Positions 56,809 through 64,000 of a stretch of DNA of 64,000 nt are shown piece after piece; within the stretch, counting starts at the first letter, position 1, and every line of letters starts with the position of its first letter. This stretch comes from Kitasatospora cinereorecta. Its GTDB lineage: Bacteria > Actinomycetota > Actinomycetes > Streptomycetales > Streptomycetaceae. Made by a program: the position numbers and the translations under genes. The notes below the pieces were generated by a model, which was given only the letters and a program-made list of their open reading frames with translations, did no database searches and had not been told where the DNA came from. Where the stretch lies: contig NZ_JAMZDX010000004.1 in assembly GCF_024172095.1 (NCBI RefSeq), forward strand, positions 558,001-622,000, written 5' to 3'.

Positions 56809-57354
56809 TCAGCCGACTGCGCCGTCCACCGGCACGCGGGCGACGATCCGGGTCCCGGCCGGTGACAGGAACGCCAGCCACCAGCTGGAGATGCGCTTGA
56901 CCAGGTCCAACCCGCGTCCGCAGCTCGCGCCGGCGTCCTCGGCGACCCGGCGCGGGGCGGTGCGGCTCACCCACCGGCCGAAGTCCGAGACCTCGACGGT
57001 GACCGTGGGACCGTCGACGACGAGCAGCACCGTCACGTCCGGGCTGCCGCTGTGCAGGTGGACGTTGGTCACCAGCTCGGTGACGACCAGAGCCAGGGTG
57101 TCGATCGCGTCCACCGGGATCCCCCAGCGCCCGGCCGTGCTCACCACGAACCGCCGCATCGCCGGCGCGGACCGCGCCGAGGCCGGCATCACGCATCCGG
57201 CGATCCGTTCGGCGGGCTGGCCGGTCACCGGAATCGGGCGGTCGAGGACGGCCGTCGAACGGGTGGGGTATCGGCTGGTATGTGCGGCAGGGGCTTCCAT
57301 CGGTGACTCGCAAGAGGCTCGAAGGGGTTGTGTTGCCATTTCAGGAAAGGCCAT
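56809..57354 (-). CDS. RsbW-like ATP-binding protein (HATPase_c_2)
   Basis: About 181 residues. The ATP-binding boxes are LALVVTELVTNVHLHS, VSDFGRWV and RGLDLVKRISSWW, parallel to those of the ATPase at 55939 including the WWLAF-SP-GTR ending. The first 60 residues are variable and contain a Cys. The start is uncertain: ATG at 57354 is used, but later ATG codons (57339 or 57300) are possible and no strong ribosome-binding site is seen. It probably belongs to the anti-sigma or partner-switch class with an unknown target. A small hypothetical gene follows in the same direction. Confidence 0.83.
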   Translation of the reverse strand: MAFPEMATQPLRASCESPMEAPAAHTSRYPTRSTAVLDRPIPVTGQPAERIAGCVMPASARSAPAMRRFVVSTAGRWGIPVDAIDTLALVVTELVTNVHLHSGSPDVTVLLVVDGPTVTVEVSDFGRWVSRTAPRRVAEDAGASCGRGLDLVKRISSWWLAFLSPAGTRIVARVPVDGAVG

Positions 57355-57500
57355 GCGCACCCCGCGCCACCAGCGTATTGACCACCCATTGTGAACAACA
57401 CGGCCCGCCGATCGATGGGTACTCCCGGACGGAGCACTAGGTAGTAGCCGCTGACCTGCAACGATTACTGCCAGACCCGGCGACGGCGAATGCGCAGCCG

Positions 57501-57515
57501 GTTACATTGCGTAAC
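57501..57515. promoter_or_regulatory. GTTAC/GTAAC inverted repeat before the SMP-30 gene
   Basis: GTTAC-ATTGC-GTAAC, 85 bases before the GTG at 57601. It is a short operator candidate. Confidence 0.35.
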
Positions 57516-57600
57516 ACTCGCCTAAGGAACGGCGTGCAACGCGCCGGGCCGGCCGCCATCATGGGAGAGCCGCCCGCCCGTCCGCCCCAGGAGCGCCGCC

Positions 57601-58449
57601 GTGACCGAAGTCCGCGTCCTGCTGGACGGCCTCGTCCTGGGTGAGTCCCCCCGCTGGCACGACGGCCGCCTCTGGCTGTGCGACTGGGGCGCCCACGAGC
57701 TGCTCATCGTCGACGCGGACGGCCAGCGGGAGACCGTCGGGCGCCTCGACGCCTTCCCGTTCTGCATCGACCCGCTGCCCGACGGCCGCCTGCTGGTCGT
57801 GGCGGGCAGCGACCGCCGCCTGCTGCGCCGGGAGCCGGACGGCACCCTCACCCCGTACGCCGACCTGCGTCCGCTGTGCGACCGCCCCTGGAACGAGGTG
57901 GTCGCCGACGGGCGCGGCAACGCGTACGTCAACTGCATCGGCTTCGATCTGATGATCGGCGAGCCGCCCGGGCCGGGACTCCTCGCCCTGGTCACCCCGG
58001 ACGGCGCGGCCCGGACCGTCGCCGGGGACCTCGCCTTCCCCAACGGCATGGCGATCACGCCCGACGGGGCCACCCTGCTGGTGGCCGAGTCGTACGCGTC
58101 CCGGATCACCGCCTTCGACCTCGCCCCGGACGGCGGACTGCTCGGCCGCCGCACCTGGGCCGGGATCGAGGGCTCCGCCCCGGACGGCATCGCCCTCGAC
58201 GCCGAGGGCGCGCTCTGGTACGCCGACGTGCCGGGCCGGCGGTGCGTCCGGGTCCGCGAGGGCGGCGAGGTGCTGCAGACCGTCGAGGTCGACCGCGGCT
58301 GCTTCTCCTGCGCGCTCGGCACCCCCGACGGGACACCCACCCTCTTCGTCACCGCCGCCGCGTGGACCGGCACCGCGAACGCCACCGCCACCCGCACCGG
58401 CCGGCTCCTCACCGCCCCGGCCCCCGCCCCGCCGGCCGCCCGCCCGTAG
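57601..58449 (+). CDS. SMP-30/gluconolactonase-like protein
   Basis: 282 residues of a six-bladed propeller. The metal-binding residues of the family are all recognisable: Glu in LGESPRW near residue 15, Asn in RPWNEVV, Asn in FPNGMA and Asp in APDGIALD. Known members hydrolyse sugar lactones or related esters using a divalent metal. CAGGAG precedes the GTG. The C-terminal 25 residues are an Ala/Pro-rich tail. There is no signal peptide. It stands alone between the ATPase and VOC genes, so the physiological substrate cannot be inferred from context. Confidence 0.88.
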   Translation: MTEVRVLLDGLVLGESPRWHDGRLWLCDWGAHELLIVDADGQRETVGRLDAFPFCIDPLPDGRLLVVAGSDRRLLRREPDGTLTPYADLRPLCDRPWNEVVADGRGNAYVNCIGFDLMIGEPPGPGLLALVTPDGAARTVAGDLAFPNGMAITPDGATLLVAESYASRITAFDLAPDGGLLGRRTWAGIEGSAPDGIALDAEGALWYADVPGRRCVRVREGGEVLQTVEVDRGCFSCALGTPDGTPTLFVTAAAWTGTANATATRTGRLLTAPAPAPPAARP

Positions 58450-58534
58450 CCCACGCCCGCAGCCCGCGCCCGGCCGACAGCCGGACACGGGAATTCCGTT
58501 GCCGGAAGGGACCGTACGGACGACAATCCCGCGC

Positions 58535-58900
58535 ATGACCTCCTTGATCCGCCATGTGACGATCGACAGCCTCGACCCCTACGCCCTCGCGACCTTCTGG
58601 TCCGCGGTGCTGGACCGGCCCCTGCACGAGGACGACCACCCCGGCGACGAGATGGCGCTGATCGAGGACGCGGGGCTGCTGTTCGTCACCGTCCCCGAGG
58701 CGAAGGCCGGCAAGAACCGCGTCCACCTCGACCTCCAGCCACAGGACCGCACCCGCGACCAGGAGGTGGAGCGGGTGCTCGGGCTCGGCGCCACCCTGGT
58801 GGACGACCAGCGCAAGCCGGACGGCACCGGCTGGGTCGTCCTCGCCGACCCGGAGGGCAACGAGTTCTGCGTGGAGCGCAGCGCGGCCGAGCGGGCGTAG
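58535..58900 (+). CDS. VOC-family (glyoxalase/bleomycin-resistance-like) protein
   Basis: 121 residues. It opens IRHVTIDSLDPYALATFWSAVLDRP, followed by FVTVPEAKAGKNRVHLDLQP and the closing GWVVLADPEGNEFCVE, the usual paired beta-alpha-beta-beta-beta units with His and Glu as candidate metal ligands. Members bind metals and perform varied reactions or sequester drugs. The ATG at 58535 has no Shine-Dalgarno sequence and may be leaderless. It precedes the PP2C phosphatase by 98 bases on the same strand, though co-transcription is uncertain. Confidence 0.85.
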   Translation: MTSLIRHVTIDSLDPYALATFWSAVLDRPLHEDDHPGDEMALIEDAGLLFVTVPEAKAGKNRVHLDLQPQDRTRDQEVERVLGLGATLVDDQRKPDGTGWVVLADPEGNEFCVERSAAERA

Positions 58901-58998
58901 CCCCGCACCCGGTGCGCTCGTCCACCACGGGTGGGCGGGGGCCGACTGGCAGAAGATGGTAGGAGCGAGGTGCCCGGGTCGGCGAGGAGGTGGCGCGC

Positions 58999-61062
58999 AT
59001 GCCGGACCGATTGGGGCCCTCGGACGCCACCATGGCGCCGGGCGGGCTGCTGGACGTGCTCGGGGTGGCGGCCGTCGTGCTGGACGACCGGGGGCGGATC
59101 GTGCTGTGGAGCCCGCCTGCGGAGGAGCTGTTCGGCTACTCGTACGAGGAGGCGGTGGGCCGCCACGCCGCGGAGCTGCTCACCGAGCCGAGCGGGCGCG
59201 ACGAGGTACTGGCGGCGTTCGCGCAGGTCATGGCCGGCCAGGGGACCTGGGCCGGGGCGTTCCCGGTCCGGCACAAGAGCGGGCGCACGGTGCTGGTGGA
59301 GTTCCGCAACATGCGGCTGCAGGCGTCCAGCACCTGGTACGCGCTGGGCATCGCCTCCGAACGGGAGACGCTCGACCGGGTCGAGCGGGACCTGGCGCTG
59401 TCGGCGCGGCTGGTCGACCAGGCGCTGATCGGGCTGGCGGTGCTCGACCCGGAGCTGCGCTACGTCCTGGTCAACCCGGCGCTGGAGCGGATCAACGGCC
59501 TGCCGGCGGCGGAGCACCTCGGCCGCACCCCCGCCGAGGTCCTCCCGCACCTGGACGTGGCCGCCATCGAGGAGCGGACGCGGCAGGTGCTGGCGTCCGG
59601 GAAGCCGGTGCTGGAGGAGTTCGCCACCGGGCACGTGCCGCACGACGACGGCCGCGAGCACGCCTGGACGTCCTCCTTCTACCGGCTGGAGGACCAGGCG
59701 CACCGGGTGATCGGCCTGGCGATCTCGGTCATCGACGTCACCGAGCAGCACGAGCAGGCGAGGGCCGCCGCCCAGGCCCGCCGCCGCCTCTCGCTGATCG
59801 CGGACGCCTCGATCAGGGTGGGCACCACCCTCGACCTGCCGACCACGGCCCGGGAGCTGGCCGATGTGACGGTCCCCGAGGTCGCCGACATCGCCGCCGT
59901 GGACCTGCTCGACGCCGAGCTGCCCGGTTCGCTGGGCCGGAACACCGGCGAGGGCCCGTCCCGGTTCCGGGCGATGGCGCTGAAGGCCGCGCACTCCACC
60001 CTCGCCACCGTGGCCGCCGACCCGGTCGGCCAGGTCTCCCACTACCCGCGGCGCCGGCTGGTCGCCCAGGCCGCCGCCAGTGCCCGCCCGGTCCTGGTGC
60101 CGCGGATCCGGCCCGCCGACCTGGCCAGGATCGCCCGTTCCGAGGAGGCGGCGCAGCTGCTGCTGGAGGCCGGCGTCCACTCCTACCTCGCCGTACCGCT
60201 GATCGCCCGCGGCCACGTCCTCGGCACCCTGGACCTGAAGCGCACCCGCAACCCCGCCCCGTTCGACCGCGACGACGTGCTGCTCGCCACCGAGCTCGCC
60301 GCCCGCGCCGCGATCGCCATCGACAACGCCCGCTGGTACCAGCACCAGCGCCAGGCCGCCCTCGCGCTGCAGCGGCACCTGTTGCCGCCGCAGCACTCCC
60401 TGCAGGCGCCGGGCCTGGCCATCGCCCACCGCTACCAGCCGGCCAGCACCACCGTCGAGACCGGCGGCGACTGGTTCGACGTCATCCCGCTCGCCCACGA
60501 CCGCACCGCCCTGGTGGTCGGCGACGTCATGGGTTCCGGGATCACCGCGGCCGCCACCATGGGGCAGTTGCGCACCACCACCCGGGCGCTGGCCCGGCTC
60601 GGTCCCGACCCGGCCGAGCTGCTCGGGCACCTCGACGAGACCGCGCACGACCTCGGCGACACGATGGCCACCTGCCTGATCGCCCTGTACGACCCGGCCA
60701 CCCGCCGGTGCCGTCTGGCCACCGCCGGGCACCCGCCGCCGGTCCTCGCCCGGCCCGGCCAGCACCCGCACACGGTGCCGCTCGACCCGGGTCCGCCGCT
60801 GGGCGTGGGCGGGATCGCGTTCCGCACCCACGACCTGACGCTGCGGCCCGGGGACGACCTGATCCTGTTCACCGACGGGCTGATCGAGGTCCGCGACCAG
60901 GACATCGACCAGCGCCTGCAGACGCTCACCGACCTGGTCGCCGGTGCCCGGCGGCCGCTGGAGGACACCTGCGACCTGCTGCTCACCGCGCTGCTCCGGC
61001 CGGACACCCAGGACGACGTGGCCCTGCTGATCGCGCGGGTCCTGCCGACCGCCACCGTCTGA
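58999..61062 (+). CDS. PAS-PAS-GAF-PP2C (SpoIIE-type) serine phosphatase
   Basis: 687 residues. PAS domain 1 (about 15-130: VVLDDRGRIVLWSPPAEELFGYSYEEAVGR), PAS domain 2 (about 135-255: VLDPELRYVLVNPALERINGLPAAEHLGR), GAF (about 270-435) and a C-terminal SpoIIE phosphatase (about 450-685: ETGGDWFDVIPL, VVGDVMGSG, TCLIALYD, TAGHPPPVL, DDLILFTDGLIEVRD, DDVALLIARVL) with the acidic metal ligands in place. Such proteins sense small ligands or redox state and dephosphorylate anti-anti-sigma factors. GGAGG lies 8 bases before the ATG. The RsbW-like ATPases at 55.9 and 56.8 kb are potential members of the same switch, but no antagonist gene is nearby. Confidence 0.92.
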   Translation: MPDRLGPSDATMAPGGLLDVLGVAAVVLDDRGRIVLWSPPAEELFGYSYEEAVGRHAAELLTEPSGRDEVLAAFAQVMAGQGTWAGAFPVRHKSGRTVLVEFRNMRLQASSTWYALGIASERETLDRVERDLALSARLVDQALIGLAVLDPELRYVLVNPALERINGLPAAEHLGRTPAEVLPHLDVAAIEERTRQVLASGKPVLEEFATGHVPHDDGREHAWTSSFYRLEDQAHRVIGLAISVIDVTEQHEQARAAAQARRRLSLIADASIRVGTTLDLPTTARELADVTVPEVADIAAVDLLDAELPGSLGRNTGEGPSRFRAMALKAAHSTLATVAADPVGQVSHYPRRRLVAQAAASARPVLVPRIRPADLARIARSEEAAQLLLEAGVHSYLAVPLIARGHVLGTLDLKRTRNPAPFDRDDVLLATELAARAAIAIDNARWYQHQRQAALALQRHLLPPQHSLQAPGLAIAHRYQPASTTVETGGDWFDVIPLAHDRTALVVGDVMGSGITAAATMGQLRTTTRALARLGPDPAELLGHLDETAHDLGDTMATCLIALYDPATRRCRLATAGHPPPVLARPGQHPHTVPLDPGPPLGVGGIAFRTHDLTLRPGDDLILFTDGLIEVRDQDIDQRLQTLTDLVAGARRPLEDTCDLLLTALLRPDTQDDVALLIARVLPTATV

Positions 61063-61085
61063 GCCGCTGCGGGGTGCCGGGCGCC

Positions 61086-61343
61086 CTACACCGTCGGCGC
61101 GAAGTCGTCGGCGGCGAAGGCGTGGATCGCGGCGGGGAGCAGCCCGCGGCGGGCCAGCAGGCGGCAGCGGCCGTCGGGGGCGATCTCCACGGTCAGCCGG
61201 CCCTCGGGGTCGCGGAAGACCGGGTACCCGGCCGGGCCCGCCGTCCCGGTGGGTGCCACCGGGACGCGCAGCGGTGCGGCGCCGTCGCCGAGCCGTACCC
61301 ACAGCAGATATCCGGAGCCGGTGACCGGCACGGTGGTGGCCAT
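61086..61343 (-). CDS. Hypothetical protein, 85 residues
   Basis: No family recognised. It is a compact beta-rich sequence (TVPVTGSGYLLWVRLGDGAAPLRVPV; PVFRDPEGRLTVEIAPDGRCRLLARR) with good codon bias and no membrane segment. It starts 6 bases after the stop of the 113-residue gene upstream, so the two form a coupled pair. The gene converges with the PP2C phosphatase. Confidence 0.68.
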   Translation of the reverse strand: MATTVPVTGSGYLLWVRLGDGAAPLRVPVAPTGTAGPAGYPVFRDPEGRLTVEIAPDGRCRLLARRGLLPAAIHAFAADDFAPTV

Positions 61344-61349
61344 CGCCGC

Positions 61350-61691
61350 TCACACCCCGATCGGGCTGAAGCCGAGCAGCCACTCGAGTGCGCCCGCCGC
61401 GCCGCGGGCGAAGGCCCGGTCGGCGGCGGAGTGCCGGGGGTCGCGGGCGCGGTCGATGGCGGCGCGCTCCTCGACCGCCAGGTCGAGTTCGGCGACCGGT
61501 CCGCGGACGACCCGCCCGGTCACCGGCGCGGGCCCGGCGGGGTCCAGTGCCCACGCGTACGCGGCGAGCGCCCCGCGGGTGTCACCGGTCGCGCGGTGCT
61601 CGCACTGCCGTGCCAGCTCGGCGGCCCCGGCCTCGACCGTCTCGCGCGGCCGGACGGCGATGAATGCTTCCTTGTGCCGGATCCTGGGCAC
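61350..61691 (-). CDS. Hypothetical protein, 113 residues
   Basis: No family recognised. A mainly helical protein with the segments FIAVRPRETVEAGAAELARQCEHRATGDTRGALAAYAWALDP and a charged ERAAIDRARDPRHSAADRAFARGAAGALEWLLG. It is probably cytoplasmic. GTG start with GAGGTGAG upstream. First gene of a two-gene unit with the 85-residue protein; nothing in the neighbourhood suggests a role. Confidence 0.68.
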   Translation of the reverse strand: MPRIRHKEAFIAVRPRETVEAGAAELARQCEHRATGDTRGALAAYAWALDPAGPAPVTGRVVRGPVAELDLAVEERAAIDRARDPRHSAADRAFARGAAGALEWLLGFSPIGV

Positions 61692-61913
61692 GTCCGCTCA
61701 CCTCATCACGAGTTCCGCCGCAGGGCCGTGCCGGCTCCAGCGGCCACCACCGATCATGTGTCGCACCACGATGCCCGACCCCGAACCCGCCCCGTACGTG
61801 GCGCGCCGACCGCCGTGCTCCCGTCTCTCCGGGAGGCCCACGGCGGTCCTCACCAGCCTCGGGCACGTTCGGACCGGCCTCCAGCGGGACTGCTCCGTCC
61901 GGGGTGCGCCCGT

Positions 61914-61940
61914 GGCCGCCGGTGGCGGGCACCGGCGGCC
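61914..61940 (-). terminator. Terminator of the PiT operon
   Basis: GGCCGCCGGTG (61914-61924) and CACCGGCGGCC (61930-61940) form a perfect 11-bp stem with a 5-base loop, 4 bases beyond the stop of the small PiT-partner gene on the minus strand. Confidence 0.8.
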
Positions 61941-61944
61941 GCGG

Positions 61945-62190
61945 TCAGCTGTGGTTGACGATGACGTAGATGCCCCAGCCGATCGCGGCGAGGACGACGG
62001 CGAAGCAGAGGACGGCGGCGGTGTATCCGAGCGGTCCCGCGGTGGGGCGGCCGGCCGGTCCGTCGACCGTCCGGCCCGGCGGGTAGAGGGCGCGCAGGCC
62101 GACGGCGAACAGGGCGGGCAGGCCGGCGCCGGCCAGCAGACCGACCAGCATGATCTTCCACAGCGCGTTCAGGTTGATCCAGGAGTTCAC
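61945..62190 (-). CDS. Small membrane protein coupled to the PiT transporter
   Basis: 81 residues with two transmembrane helices (about 12-33 and 57-77): LWKIMLVGLLAGAGLPALFAVGLRAL and TAAVLCFAVVLAAIGWGIYVIV. Its GTG overlaps the PiT stop in a GTGA arrangement, so translation is coupled. Streptomyces PiT genes are commonly followed by such a two-helix partner; its role in phosphate transport is not known to me. A strong terminator follows directly. Confidence 0.82.
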   Translation of the reverse strand: MNSWINLNALWKIMLVGLLAGAGLPALFAVGLRALYPPGRTVDGPAGRPTAGPLGYTAAVLCFAVVLAAIGWGIYVIVNHS

Positions 62191-63347
62191 TGCGGCACCT
62201 CGTCGGTGGGAGCGGCCGGGACGACCGAGCCGGTCCAGGTGGCGTTCACGTTCTCCGGGGTGACGGCCGGTCGGCGGGAGGCGAACCAGAACGCGATCGA
62301 GGCCAGCACCAGCACCGCGAAGATCACCGCCACGCCGGCGGTGCCGCCGATCCCGTTGGCGACCCAGTAGGCGAGCGCGCCGACCACGGCCGCGGCGGGG
62401 AGGGTGAACAGCCAGGCGGCGACCATCCGGTGGGCGATGTGCCAGCGCACCACCGCGCCCTTGCGGCCGACGCCCGCGCCGAGGATCGACCCGGTGGCCA
62501 CATGGGTGGTGGAGAGGGAGTAGCCGAAGTCGGTGGAGGAGAGGATGACCGCGGCGGAGGCCGATTCGCTGGCCATGCCCTGCGGGGGGTCGATCTCGAC
62601 CAGGCCCTTGCCGAGCGCCCGGATGACGCGCCAGCCGCCGATGTACGTACCGAGCGCGATCGCCACCGCGCACGAGCCGATCACCCAGGTCGGGGCGCTC
62701 GCGCCGCTCTGCAGCGTGCCGTTGGCGATCAGGGCCAGGGTGATGACGCCCATGGTCTTCTGCGCGTCGTTGGTGCCGTGGGCGAGCGAGACCATGCAGG
62801 CGGAGCCGACCTGGCCGAGCCGGAAGCCGTGCCGCTGCGGCCCCTCGGCCACCCTGCGGGTGAGGCGGTAGACCAGATAGGTGCCGAGCGCGGAGACCGC
62901 GCCGGCGATGAACGGGGACAGCGCCGCGGGCACGATCACCTTGCCGACCAGGCCCTGCCACTTGACGGCGGAGGCGCCGGCGGCGGCGATGGTGGCGCCG
63001 ACCACTCCCCCGATCAGGGCGTGCGAGGAACTGGAGGGGATGCCGAGGTACCAGGTGGCGAGGTTCCACAGGATGGAGCCGGTCAGGCCGGCCATGACCA
63101 CGGTCAGGGTCACGTCCTGGCTGTTCACCAGGCCGCTCGCGATGGTCGCGGCGACCGCCGTGGACAGGAACGCGCCGACCAGGTTCAGTACCGCGGAGAT
63201 GGCGACGGCCACCCGCGGTGGGAGGGCACCGGTGACGATCGAGGTCGCCATCGCATTGCCGGTGTCGTGGAATCCATTGGTGAAGTCGAATCCCAGCGCG
63301 GTTACGACCACCAGCACCAGGACCACGTCGTTGCCGGTCACGTACAC
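62187..63347 (-). CDS. PiT-family inorganic phosphate transporter
   Basis: 386 residues with about ten membrane helices. Both PiT half-signatures are present: GFDFTNGFHDTGNAMATSIVTGA near the N-terminus and SLAHGTNDAQKTMGVI near the middle. GIPSSSSHALIGG and STTHVATGSILGAG are the repeated SSxHA-type substrate segments. It transports phosphate, usually as a metal-phosphate complex, driven by the proton gradient. A GTG start at 63347 is used; a second in-frame GTG lies two codons later. No Pho box was found by eye in the upstream gap. Confidence 0.93.
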   Translation of the reverse strand: MYVTGNDVVLVLVVVTALGFDFTNGFHDTGNAMATSIVTGALPPRVAVAISAVLNLVGAFLSTAVAATIASGLVNSQDVTLTVVMAGLTGSILWNLATWYLGIPSSSSHALIGGVVGATIAAAGASAVKWQGLVGKVIVPAALSPFIAGAVSALGTYLVYRLTRRVAEGPQRHGFRLGQVGSACMVSLAHGTNDAQKTMGVITLALIANGTLQSGASAPTWVIGSCAVAIALGTYIGGWRVIRALGKGLVEIDPPQGMASESASAAVILSSTDFGYSLSTTHVATGSILGAGVGRKGAVVRWHIAHRMVAAWLFTLPAAAVVGALAYWVANGIGGTAGVAVIFAVLVLASIAFWFASRRPAVTPENVNATWTGSVVPAAPTDEVPQ

Positions 63348-63460
63348 GAACCTAACCGCCCTCCCGACCGGGTCCGGCCAACGACACTCGAACAGCGGAC
63401 GGTTCGCGGGCGGCCATCCGATCGGACCACCGACCGCCGGGTCGACGGGGTACGGGGCGT

Positions 63461-63493
63461 CGCCGCCCGGGCACGACCGGTGCCCGGGCGGCG
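63461..63493 (-). terminator. Terminator after the phospholipase C gene
   Basis: Perfect 13-bp arms CGCCGCCCGGGCA (63461-63473) and TGCCCGGGCGGCG (63481-63493) with a 7-base loop, just beyond the phospholipase stop on the minus strand. Confidence 0.85.
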
Positions 63494-63506
63494 GAGCCCA
63501 GGGCCG

Positions 63507-64000
63507 TCAGGAGGTGGCGATGCCGGGGTCGGAGAGGCCCGGCACACCGGTCTCGACGTGTCCGGCGAGGCGGCGGACGAAGTCGGCGCTCGCGTTGGAG
63601 GTCACCGTCACGTCGTACCAGTTGCGGCAGGTGCGCAGGTCGACGGTGTACCCGACGGTCGCGCCCCGGCGGACGGCGACGGTCTGCGGGGTGCCGGCGT
63701 AGGCGTTGGCCACGGTGAGCACGACGTCGCCGCTGCCGGTGTTGGTGAAGGTCAGGTCGAGGCTGCCGGTGGTGGCGTTGTGGCGGGCGGTGACCTCGGG
63801 CCCGGCGGTCTTGCCGGGGTTGCGGAAGCGGCGCAGGAAGCCGTTCGGACCGTGCACGGTCAGGTCGACGATGCCCCTGGAGTACTTGGTGTTCCAGGCG
63901 TCGGTGATGCTCTTGCCGGCCTCGGCGGTGTACGTCCACGGGCCGTCGGTGCGGTTGGGCGCGGTGACCAGGAACTGGGCGCCGGCCGCGGCCCCGCCGC
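63507..64000 (-). CDS. Phosphocholine-type phospholipase C, C-terminal part only
   Basis: The frame is open to the right edge, so only the last 164 residues are visible. They match the tandem C-terminal beta domains (DUF756 type) of phosphocholine-specific phospholipase C: KSITDAWNTKYSKGIVDLTVHGPNGFLRRFRNPG, LTFTNTGSGDVVLTVANAYAG and RNWYDVTVTSNASADFVRRLAGHVETG. The catalytic phosphoesterase domain lies outside the window. Family members are exported by the Tat system and hydrolyse phospholipid head groups. The adjacent PiT transporter would suit uptake of the phosphate released, but the two genes are separate units. Confidence 0.85.
   Translation of the reverse strand, partial: GGAAAGAQFLVTAPNRTDGPWTYTAEAGKSITDAWNTKYSRGIVDLTVHGPNGFLRRFRNPGKTAGPEVTARHNATTGSLDLTFTNTGSGDVVLTVANAYAGTPQTVAVRRGATVGYTVDLRTCRNWYDVTVTSNASADFVRRLAGHVETGVPGLSDPGIATS

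Overview
The window is very GC-rich (G/C in nearly every third codon position), has many GTG starts, and carries families typical of filamentous actinomycetes: universal stress proteins, MmyB-type regulators, SpoIIE phosphatases, anti-sigma-type ATPases and secreted NlpC/P60 enzymes. It looks like chromosomal DNA of Streptomyces, Kitasatospora or a close relative. I see no rRNA, CRISPR array, insertion sequence or complete prophage. The only tRNA trace is a 3' half of tRNA-Pro near 5.1 kb, which looks like an integration scar.

Layout. 0-14.9 kb: mostly small-molecule metabolism with local regulators. It has a partial cyanophycinase-like protein, a secreted NlpC/P60 protein, and several enzyme/regulator pairs (oxidoreductase/LysR, SDR/MmyB, hydrolase/TetR, oxidoreductase/TetR). 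Several of these share clear palindromic operators. A methyltransferase, an HD-GYP-like LuxR regulator and a GH1 beta-glucosidase lie among them. 15-49.6 kb: a large stress/dormancy island. 49.7-55.6 kb: a lipase with IPT/TIG domains and a fused nitrate reductase-flavoprotein. 55.9-61.1 kb: two anti-sigma-type ATPases, an SMP-30 protein, a VOC protein and a PAS-GAF-PP2C phosphatase. 61-64 kb: two small unknown genes, a PiT phosphate transporter with its small partner, and the C-terminus of a phospholipase C.

The central island is the main result. It encodes two DevS/DosS-like GAF kinases, two DevR/DosR-like regulators, three tandem-USP proteins, two Rv1733c-like membrane proteins, an Acg-like nitroreductase, a CBS protein resembling the mycobacterial hypoxic response protein, and flavin split-barrel proteins. 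It also holds a zinc alcohol dehydrogenase, a GNAT/ADP-forming acyl-CoA synthetase, a GH65 phosphorylase, DoxX, a flavodoxin, ion channels and an ABC exporter. A palindrome close to GGGCCG-NN-CGGCCC recurs in the upstream regions of many of these genes. It resembles the DosR box of Mycobacterium, whose counterpart in Streptomyces coelicolor is the OsdKR system. My inference is that the island is one DevR/OsdR-type low-oxygen or dormancy regulon in which sugar phosphorolysis, aldehyde reduction and ADP-forming acetate production conserve energy.

Functions are read from motifs, lengths and context only; no database search was possible. Starts were chosen by Shine-Dalgarno position, family length and codon usage, and the uncertain ones are flagged.
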